In this document: in pieces, positions 58,170 through 64,000 of the stretch
How positions within the stretch are numbered: the first letter of the stretch is position 1
How the letters are laid out: every line of letters begins with the position of its first letter
Assembly (NCBI RefSeq): GCF_030409795.1
Contig: NZ_JAUFQN010000019.1
Location: 1 to 64,000 of the forward strand
Origin: Flavobacterium paronense
GTDB lineage: Bacteria > Bacteroidota > Bacteroidia > Flavobacteriales > Flavobacteriaceae
DNA: 64,000 nt
Direction of reading: 5' to 3'
Position numbers and translations under genes: made by a program
Notes under the pieces: generated by a model
What the model was told of the DNA's origin: nothing
Database searches by the model: none
The model's input: the letters and a program-made list of their open reading frames with translations, nothing else

Positions 58170-60353
58170 ATGGAAAATTTATTCAAAAACCTATGCGCCT
58201 TTTCGCCTTTGCGAGAGAAAACAATACTCTTCGTAACAGTATTAGTTACTTTTTTAAGTTTTTCACAAGAAAGACCCAAAGACACTATCAAAGTTAATCA
58301 ACTTGATGAGGTTTTGGTGTCGGCAGTTCGCGCTAACAAAAAAAATCCGGTTACGTTTACCAATGTAACCAAAGAAGAAATTGCTCCGCGAAATCTGGGG
58401 CAAGACATTCCAATTTTATTAAACTATTTACCTTCGGTTGTCACAACTACTGATGCCGGAAATGGCGTTGGCTACACTTACATGCGAGTTCGTGGCGCTG
58501 ATGGTTCGAGAATTAATGTAACGCTGAACGGTGTTCCGTTTAATGACAGCGAAAGTCAGGGAACTTATTTTGTCGATTTACCTGATTTTGCAAGCTCATT
58601 AGAAAGTATTCAACTGCAACGTGGCGTTGGAACTTCAACTAATGGTGCCGGAGCTTTTGGGGCGAGTTTAAATATGCAAACCAAATCATTTCAAGAAAAT
58701 GCTTACGCGGAAATCTCAAATTCAGGTGGAAGTTTCGGCACCAGAAAACACACTTTAGCTTTCGGAACCGGTTTGCACGATAATCTGGAAATCAATGGAA
58801 GAATTTCACAAATAGCTTCCGATGGCTATATTGATAGGGCTTCTACTAAGATGTTCGGTTATTTTTTCAATATCAATTATATAAAAAAATCGACCTCATT
58901 ACAGTTTCTTGCCTTTGGCGGAAAAGAAAAAACCTACCAAGCCTGGAACGGATTGGAAGATCCTTATCTGTTAGAAAATGACAGAACATATAATTCAGTC
59001 GGAATGTATACTGATGAATATGGGAATACCAAATTCTATGACAATGAAACCGATAATTATTGGCAACATCATTTTCAGTTGCATTGGTTTGAAAGATGGT
59101 CTGAAAAATGGACCTCCAACATGGCACTTCATTATACTTTAGGGAAAGGCTATTACGAGCAATATAGAGAAGATGCAACATTGGGCGATTATAATCTGCC
59201 AGATTTTCAAGGAAATGCAACAGCTGATTTAGTCAGACAGAAATGGTTGGATAACGACTTTTTTGGAACAACATTTTCGCTGAATTATAAAAAAAATAAA
59301 ACCGATTTTTTGTTTGGTGGTGCAGCAAATCGATACTTAGGAAAGCATTTTGGAGAAGTAATTTGGACGCAGTTTTATGTTCCGGCATCCAATCTTTATT
59401 ATAATGATTTCGGAAATAAAGACGATGTAAATTTCTACGCTAAAGCATCGCAAACATTCGGAAAAATAAACTTATTTGCCGATTTGCAATACCGAATGGT
59501 TTTTTACAAAGCAACCGGTGAATCATTTTCTGATGTAAATGACACGTTTCGTTTTTTCAATCCGAAAGTCGGAGCAAATTATCAATTGAATTCCAAAAAT
59601 GTGATTTATGTTTATGCCGGAATTGCTAACAAAGAACCAAGACGCGATGATTACGAAAACGGAAGCACAAAGCCAGAGCGTCTGTTCGATTATGAATTAG
59701 GATGGAAATACAATGCTAAAAAGGTAACGGTAAACACCAATGCTTTTTATATGCAGTACAAAGATCAGTTGGTTTTAACAGGTGCGTTAAACGATGTTGG
59801 TTCACCAATTTTCACCAATAGCGGGAAAAGTTATCGTTACGGAATCGAAATAGAATCAACAATCAAAGTAATTAATAAGCTTACTTTTCAGCCGAATATT
59901 ACTTTAAGTCAGAATAAGAATAAAGATTTTTACTTTCAGCGTGATGGTGTTTTGCAGAATTTGGGAAATACAAACATTGCATTTTCTCCGGATATTGTTT
60001 TTGGAAACAGTACAACTTATTCTCCTATAAAAAACCTAAATCTTACTTTGTTAAACAAATTTGTTGGAAAACAATTTATGGGGAATATTGATTCACAAAC
60101 TTCAGTTTTGAAAGCTTACAATGTTCATGATTTGAATGTGACTTATTTATGGACTATCAATAAAGGAGTAAAATCGATTCTCTTTTCAGGATTAGTTAAT
60201 AATCTATTCGATTTTAAATACGAGTCAAATGGCTATTTCTACAATTATGATGATGATTTTTCAACGCCTGGAGTTATAACAACTATCGAAGGCGTAGGAT
60301 ATTATCCGCAGGCAGGAATTAATTTTTTGGCAGGAGCAACGCTGAAATTTTAA
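58170..60353 (+). CDS. TonB-dependent receptor for thiamine or a precursor
   Basis: A 727-residue outer-membrane receptor. A signal peptide-like segment (TILFVTVLVTFLSFSQ) is followed by a TonB-box-like region (QLDEVLVSAVRA), the plug domain (QDIPILLNYLPSVVTTTDAG, YMRVRGADGSRINVTLNGVP, IQLQRGVGTSTNGAGAFGAS) and a 22-strand-type barrel ending ATLKF. The TPP riboswitch indicates thiamine or a thiamine precursor as substrate. The first 17 residues before the hydrophobic core (MENLFKNLCAFSPLREK) look like translated repeat sequence, so the true start may be downstream. A small hairpin (CGTAAA/TTTACG, 58154-58168) touches the annotated ATG. The stop overlaps the next, convergent gene by four bases. 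Confidence 0.93.
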   Translation: MENLFKNLCAFSPLREKTILFVTVLVTFLSFSQERPKDTIKVNQLDEVLVSAVRANKKNPVTFTNVTKEEIAPRNLGQDIPILLNYLPSVVTTTDAGNGVGYTYMRVRGADGSRINVTLNGVPFNDSESQGTYFVDLPDFASSLESIQLQRGVGTSTNGAGAFGASLNMQTKSFQENAYAEISNSGGSFGTRKHTLAFGTGLHDNLEINGRISQIASDGYIDRASTKMFGYFFNINYIKKSTSLQFLAFGGKEKTYQAWNGLEDPYLLENDRTYNSVGMYTDEYGNTKFYDNETDNYWQHHFQLHWFERWSEKWTSNMALHYTLGKGYYEQYREDATLGDYNLPDFQGNATADLVRQKWLDNDFFGTTFSLNYKKNKTDFLFGGAANRYLGKHFGEVIWTQFYVPASNLYYNDFGNKDDVNFYAKASQTFGKINLFADLQYRMVFYKATGESFSDVNDTFRFFNPKVGANYQLNSKNVIYVYAGIANKEPRRDDYENGSTKPERLFDYELGWKYNAKKVTVNTNAFYMQYKDQLVLTGALNDVGSPIFTNSGKSYRYGIEIESTIKVINKLTFQPNITLSQNKNKDFYFQRDGVLQNLGNTNIAFSPDIVFGNSTTYSPIKNLNLTLLNKFVGKQFMGNIDSQTSVLKAYNVHDLNVTYLWTINKGVKSILFSGLVNNLFDFKYESNGYFYNYDDDFSTPGVITTIEGVGYYPQAGINFLAGATLKF

Positions 60354-60784
60354 TTTGTAATGATAAGGTTTCCACCGCTGATTTCTACGCGATAAGGTTT
60401 CAGCGGATAGTTTTGACCGGCACTTTGCCCTGTGTACAAGCTATATCCATTTTCGGCTGTATTGCATTGACATTTTGCTTCTATAGCACCTGAAGATGAT
60501 ATGCTCAAAGGTAAAGAGCATAGGTTAAAAGCCTGGTTTGGACAAGCTAAATCGAAAGCATTATAACCGCTTCCGGTATTGAAAATCACAATTCCTCTAA
60601 CGCCTTGTGAATAATCTTTAACATTATAACCTGGAAATTGAAGATTACTGTATTGAGGTAAACTCATATTAATTTGTAAATTGACAGGATAGTTTGGAAT
60701 ATTTGGATTGTTATAATTAATACTTCCGGCATCGCAGCCAAAGATAAAAGGGAAGAACACCAATAGAATTAAAATCTTTTTCAT
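60350..60784 (-). CDS. Lipoprotein with a degenerate Rieske-like domain
   Basis: A 144-residue protein. The signal peptide ends in FIFGC (lipidated Cys17). The rest resembles the Rieske fold of small Flavobacteriaceae lipoproteins: IVIFNTGSGYNAFDLACPNQ, then KCQCNTAENGYSLYTGQSAG and a YPLKPYRVEISGGNLIIT end. The cluster ligands are not intact: CPN in place of CxH, and CQCN in place of CxxH. A [2Fe-2S] cluster is therefore unlikely. It is convergent with the TonB-dependent receptor gene, with overlapping stops. Confidence 0.75.
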   Translation of the reverse strand: MKKILILLVFFPFIFGCDAGSINYNNPNIPNYPVNLQINMSLPQYSNLQFPGYNVKDYSQGVRGIVIFNTGSGYNAFDLACPNQAFNLCSLPLSISSSGAIEAKCQCNTAENGYSLYTGQSAGQNYPLKPYRVEISGGNLIITN

Positions 60785-60882
60785 ATTATTTTTTTAAAAT
60801 ACTATAGCGAAACAAATTTAAATTAATTAACTTTGACAAGCGTTATAAAAACGTCAACAATTTTTAAATAACATTAAAATTA

Positions 60883-60890
60883 TATCTTTG
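60883..60890 (+). promoter_or_regulatory. Likely -7 element of greA
   Basis: TATCTTTG fits TAnnTTTG and would start the transcript near 60896, so that the leader begins with the hairpin at 60899-60921. No TTG is found at the expected -33 position. Confidence 0.45.
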
Positions 60891-60898
60891 CAAAAAGA

Positions 60899-60925
60899 AA
60901 TCCCGTTGCGATGGGATTTTTTCTA
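60899..60925 (+). promoter_or_regulatory. Terminator-like hairpin in the greA leader
   Basis: AAATCCC and GGGATTT pair around an eight-base loop (GTTGCGAT), followed by TTTTCTA. It lies between the -7 element and the greA start codon (60946) and has no upstream gene on this strand to terminate. Confidence 0.55.
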
Positions 60926-60945
60926 TTTATATAAAAGAGGAAACC

Positions 60946-61422
60946 ATGAGTACAGTATCATATTACACAGCAGAAGGATTAAAGAAATTGAGAGAAGAAT
61001 TAGATCAATTAAAAAGTATAGAAAGACCAAAAGCTTCACAAGCTATTGCAGAAGCAAGAGACAAAGGTGATTTGTCTGAAAATGCAGAATACGATGCAGC
61101 CAAAGAAGCACAAGGAATGCTTGAAATGAGAATTGCTAAATTAGAAGAAGTACATTCAAACGCACGATTGATAGACGAAACACATCTTGATGTTTCCAAA
61201 GTGTTGGTTTTATCAAATGTGAAAATCAAAAACCAAGCTAATGGAATGGAGTTGAAATATACTTTAGTAGCCGAAAGCGAAGCCGATTTAAAAACCGGAA
61301 AAATTTCTGTTACTTCACCAATTGGCAAAGGATTATTAGGAAAATCAGTTGGACAGGTTGCAGAAATTACGGTTCCAAATGGTAAACTAAACTTTGAAGT
61401 TTTAGAGATTTCTCGCGATTAA
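60946..61422 (+). CDS. greA: Transcription elongation factor GreA
   Basis: A 158-residue GreA. The N-terminal coiled coil (YYTAEGLKKLREELDQLKSI) carries the acidic tip residues in ARDKGDLSENAEYDAAKEAQ that reach the RNA polymerase active site and stimulate cleavage of backtracked RNA. The C-terminal FKBP-like domain has ITVTSPIGKGLLGKSVGQ-type sequence. A terminator-like hairpin lies in its leader. The HIT-protein gene follows 50 bases downstream, separated by a dispersed palindrome. Confidence 0.96.
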   Translation: MSTVSYYTAEGLKKLREELDQLKSIERPKASQAIAEARDKGDLSENAEYDAAKEAQGMLEMRIAKLEEVHSNARLIDETHLDVSKVLVLSNVKIKNQANGMELKYTLVAESEADLKTGKISVTSPIGKGLLGKSVGQVAEITVPNGKLNFEVLEISRD

Positions 61423-61426
61423 CATT

Positions 61427-61453
61427 TGTCACACTGAGCCCAGTCGAAGTGCC
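61427..61453. repeat. Dispersed palindromic word, second copy
   Basis: TGTCACACTGAGCCCAGTCG plus AAGTGCC. The copy at 8151-8175 reads GTCACCCTGAGCGCAGTCGA plus AGTGC. The core is palindromic (CACT/AGTG ends with an imperfect centre). This is a known frequent intergenic word in bacterial genomes, here at the greA-HIT junction. Confidence 0.65.
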
Positions 61454-61472
61454 ATTTAAATAAATTAAAACC

Positions 61473-61862
61473 ATGTCTAGCATTTTCACCAAAATAGTTA
61501 ACGGAGAAATACCTTGTTATAAAATAGCTGAGGATGAGAATTATTTGGCTTTTTTAGATGTAAATCCAAATGCAAAAGGACACACGCTTTGCATTCCTAA
61601 ACAAGAAATCAATAAGATTTTTGATATGGATGAAGCTTTGTATTTGGGCTTAATGAAGTTTTCAAGAAAAGTAGCCAAAGCGCTTGAAAAAACGGTTGAA
61701 TGCAAACGTATTGGTTTGGCAGTTGTTGGACTTGAAGTGCCACACACTCACGTACATCTAATTCCGCTACACGATATGGACGACATGCGTTTTCAAAGAA
61801 AAGTATCGTTATCTAAAGAAGAATTTGAGCAATTGGCTTCCGACATTCGTGCTAATTTGTAG
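61473..61862 (+). CDS. HIT family protein
   Basis: A 129-residue histidine-triad protein. The catalytic HxHxH lies in VPHTHVHLIPLHD; the N-terminus has SIFTKIVNGEIPCYKIAEDE and AFLDVNPNAKGHTLCIPKQE. Members hydrolyse AMP-linked phosphoramidates or dinucleotides. It probably shares the greA transcript and ends at a terminator. Confidence 0.93.
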   Translation: MSSIFTKIVNGEIPCYKIAEDENYLAFLDVNPNAKGHTLCIPKQEINKIFDMDEALYLGLMKFSRKVAKALEKTVECKRIGLAVVGLEVPHTHVHLIPLHDMDDMRFQRKVSLSKEEFEQLASDIRANL

Positions 61863-61888
61863 CCTTAATTTCATTTCAAAAACAATAA

Positions 61889-61924
61889 TAACCTGCTGAT
61901 TTTAATAGTTTAGCAGGTTTTTTA
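61889..61924 (+). terminator. Rho-independent terminator after the HIT gene
   Basis: AACCTGCT pairs with AGCAGGTT around a 14-base loop, followed by a T-run. Confidence 0.8.
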
Positions 61925-61939
61925 ATACTTAATAAGTTT

Positions 61940-63091
61940 ATGAGAATTATATTGGTATTTACTATGGTGTTGTTGTTCCAATTTGGGTTTGGCCAGACTT
62001 CTGTAAATTATTCTTATGTTGACAACAAAATGGCAACTATTCCTGAAAATTTGACTACAACTACATCCCAAATAGCGGATTACATTAATTCTAATTTCAC
62101 CAGTCAGGACGAAAAAATGAGAGCCGTTTACTATTGGATAACATCAAATATAAGTTATGATGTTCCTAATATGTATGAACCAAATAATCTGGATTCTCCA
62201 CAGGTAAAAATTGCCAATACATTAAAGACTAGAAAAGGAGTTTGCATTCATTATGCTGAAGTTTTTAATGACATTGCTAATAAAGTCGGTGTCAAAAGCT
62301 ATATCATAAGTGGCTATACAAAACAGTTTGACCAAGTCGCAAGTATTTCGCACGCATGGAATGTATCTCAAATTGACGGAAAATGGTTGTTGTTTGATGC
62401 AACCTGGGGAGCAGGATTTATTGACGGTAAAAAATTCACAAAAAAGCAAAACACCACTTATTTTAAAAGAAGTCCGGACCGAATGATTGTTAATCACATG
62501 CCGTTTGATTATTTATGGCAACTTCTAAATGAGCCATTGACTAATAATGAATTTATAAGCGGAAAATCGGATACTGTAAAGCCTAAAATGAATTTTGATT
62601 ATAATGCAGAAATTGAAAAATACGAAAAACTTTCTGATGCAGACAAAGCATTCGAAGCATCTAAAAGAATAGAAAAAAATGGCCTTTTAAACAACTTGAT
62701 TTCGGATTATTACAATTTAAAAAAGAAAGAGTTCACGGTTTTAATCCAAAATAAAAGTGTAGAAAAATTGATCGCAATTACGGCAGATTTTAATGCTGCA
62801 ATCAGTGATTTGAATGACTTTATTATGTTCAGAAATAAAAGATTTAAGCCGACACAATCTGACGAAACATTGAAAAGAATGATGCAGGATATAAGAGACA
62901 AGATGAATAAATGTAAGGATGATGTGTACAATGTTGGTTCTGTAAGCCCAGAAAATGCATCCAATTTGAACAGTTTGAAAAGAGCTATTTTGGCTGGAAT
63001 GGAAAAAACTAAAGAAAGCGAAGATTTCCTAAAAGAGTATTTAAGTAAAGGCTTATTAGGAAGAAAAATGATGTTCACTAACTTGAAATAA
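61940..63091 (+). CDS. Exported transglutaminase-like protein
   Basis: A 383-residue protein with signal peptide (MRIILVFTMVLLFQFGFGQ) and a transglutaminase-like cysteine protease fold. The Cys-His-Asp triad is seen in RKGVCIHYAEVFND, SISHAWNVSQIDGKW and LLFDATWGAGF. The C-terminal about 170 residues are a Lys-rich helical region without recognised domain. Such proteins act as peptidases or amidases in the periplasm or outside the cell. It is convergent with the histidine kinase gene, with no gap. Confidence 0.87.
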   Translation: MRIILVFTMVLLFQFGFGQTSVNYSYVDNKMATIPENLTTTTSQIADYINSNFTSQDEKMRAVYYWITSNISYDVPNMYEPNNLDSPQVKIANTLKTRKGVCIHYAEVFNDIANKVGVKSYIISGYTKQFDQVASISHAWNVSQIDGKWLLFDATWGAGFIDGKKFTKKQNTTYFKRSPDRMIVNHMPFDYLWQLLNEPLTNNEFISGKSDTVKPKMNFDYNAEIEKYEKLSDADKAFEASKRIEKNGLLNNLISDYYNLKKKEFTVLIQNKSVEKLIAITADFNAAISDLNDFIMFRNKRFKPTQSDETLKRMMQDIRDKMNKCKDDVYNVGSVSPENASNLNSLKRAILAGMEKTKESEDFLKEYLSKGLLGRKMMFTNLK

Positions 63092-64000
63092 TCATCCCTT
63101 TTTAAAAGAAACTTGCATTGTTGTTCCCTTTCCAATTTCAGAATGCAAGACTTTTATTTTTCCTTTGTGGTACTCTTCTACGATACGTTTTGTTAAAGAC
63201 AGACCTAAACCCCAACCGCGTTTTTTCGTAGTAAAGCCGGGTTCAAAGACTCTTTTAAATTGGTTTTTTGGAATACCATTTCCAGTGTCAGAAACTAAGA
63301 TTTTAACCAAATTATTTTCGTTTTCAATCACCACCGAAATTTTGCCTTTGCCCTTCATTGCATCGATAGCGTTTTTGACTAAATTTTCAACTGTCCAACT
63401 GTGAAGTGCAGGATTGAGAGAAACCATAATAGGTTTTTTAGGCGCTTTAAAGGAAAATTCCACTTGCTTTGAAAACCTCGATTTTAGATAATCAAAAGAT
63501 TGTTCTGTTTCTGCAATGATATTCATACGTTCCAAAATAGGTTCAGAGCCAATTTTTGAAAATCTATCGGTGATGGTTTGCAATCGGTTGATGTCTTTTT
63601 CAATTTCGGTAATGGTTGTTTCATCAACATTATCGGCTTTCATTATTTCCAACCAACCAATTAAGGAAGATAATGGTGTGCCAATTTGATGTGCCGTTTC
63701 TTTCGCCATTCCGGCCCAAAGTTTGTTTTGGGTTGCCATTTTTGTACTGCGGTAAAAGTTATAAACCAAAGCGCCAAAAAGAAAAATAATTAGCAACAAA
63801 GCAATAGGGTAATATTTTAATTTATTGAGTAACGAAGAATTCCCATAGTATAAATGCTGCACTTGTCCAGGCCCAATTTTTATAACAATGGGATCGTTTT
63901 GTTTTTTTAATTTGTCCAAAAAATCAGCTAGTTTAGCTTTATCCTTTACAATATTTTCATCAATATTTGTAGTGTTGATAATGGCATTATTTTCGGTTAA
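63092..64000 (-). CDS. Sensor histidine kinase, N-terminus beyond the window
   Basis: The frame stays open to the right edge (reading LTENNAIINTTNIDENIVKD at the edge), so the N-terminal sensor part is cut off. What is present is the end of an extracytoplasmic domain, one membrane helix (YYPIALLLIIFLFGALVYNF), an H-box with the phosphorylated His (KETAHQIGTPLSSLIGW), the N-box (VENLVKNAIDAM) and the G-boxes (SDTGNGIPK, GWGLGLSLTKRIVEEY). No response regulator lies within the window. Confidence 0.92.
   Translation of the reverse strand, partial: LTENNAIINTTNIDENIVKDKAKLADFLDKLKKQNDPIVIKIGPGQVQHLYYGNSSLLNKLKYYPIALLLIIFLFGALVYNFYRSTKMATQNKLWAGMAKETAHQIGTPLSSLIGWLEIMKADNVDETTITEIEKDINRLQTITDRFSKIGSEPILERMNIIAETEQSFDYLKSRFSKQVEFSFKAPKKPIMVSLNPALHSWTVENLVKNAIDAMKGKGKISVVIENENNLVKILVSDTGNGIPKNQFKRVFEPGFTTKKRGWGLGLSLTKRIVEEYHKGKIKVLHSEIGKGTTMQVSFKKG

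Noticed and set aside
1..64000. tRNA, rRNA, insertion sequence, integrase or phage genes
   Set aside because: I found no cloverleaf-like sequences, transposase motifs or phage proteins anywhere in the window; the polysaccharide locus has no visible mobile-element boundary.

Overview
The window looks like a piece of chromosome from a gliding Flavobacterium or close relative (Bacteroidota, Flavobacteriaceae). Supporting signs are gldE and gldD next to ssb and mutY, a Por/type IX secretion sorting domain at the left edge, a geranylgeranylglyceryl-phosphate synthase, a Wza/Wzz export pair of the Bacteroidota kind, promoters of the TTG-N19-22-TAnnTTTG type, few Shine-Dalgarno sequences, and low GC.

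Layout. 1-4067: three reading frames broken by many small indels (a T9SS-sorted surface protein, a large uncharacterised protein, and a Lys/Ala-rich secreted protein ending in a PBCV-type basic adaptor domain). 4417-8038: class Ia ribonucleotide reductase nrdB-nrdA, also carrying three homopolymer indels. 8287-14679: small hypothetical, RDD, GNAT, DUF347, dgt, dxs, a cysteine-rich membrane protein and tadA. 14808-22910: alpha-2-macroglobulin lipoprotein and PBP1C, a periplasmic defence/repair pair. 23064-30256: RNase G, a 30-residue basic protein, HU, mutY, ssb, gldE, gldD, an HMA lipoprotein and an EamA transporter. 30306-34672: an M16 protease pair and rplU-rpmA. 34763-36104: an orphan two-repeat protein behind a 21-bp minisatellite. 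36105-52336: a surface-polysaccharide locus, entirely on the minus strand. 52579-64000: ahcY, an overlapping operon (PPTase, GGGP synthase, PnuC, DUF4301, ArfB), a TPP riboswitch with a TonB-dependent receptor, greA, HIT, a transglutaminase-like protein and a histidine kinase cut by the window end.

The most interesting region is 36105-43171. It is a compact minus-strand operon of discrete (type II) parts: a stand-alone amino-acid adenylation enzyme, two acyl carrier proteins, two KAS III enzymes with complete Cys-His-Asn triads, a ketoreductase-like SDR, a metallo-beta-lactamase-fold hydrolase, and two candidate acyltransferases (a GNAT and a NeuD/PglD-type left-handed beta-helix protein). 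It lies directly downstream of wza-wzz-wzy-wzx and two GT4 glycosyltransferases. My inference is that it builds a short acyl or aminoacyl-derived chain on a carrier protein and transfers it to an amino sugar of the surface polysaccharide. A Sfp-type phosphopantetheinyl transferase that could activate the carriers is encoded at 54023. The product is unknown.

Other structure not explained by genes: composite palindromic elements at 8111, 22914 and (half) 5484 that share ends but carry different hairpin centres; a second dispersed palindrome at 8151 and 61427; an indel density that decays from the left edge to about 6 kb, which points to assembly error rather than gene decay; and an alternative hairpin overlapping the 3' strand of the TPP riboswitch P1 helix.
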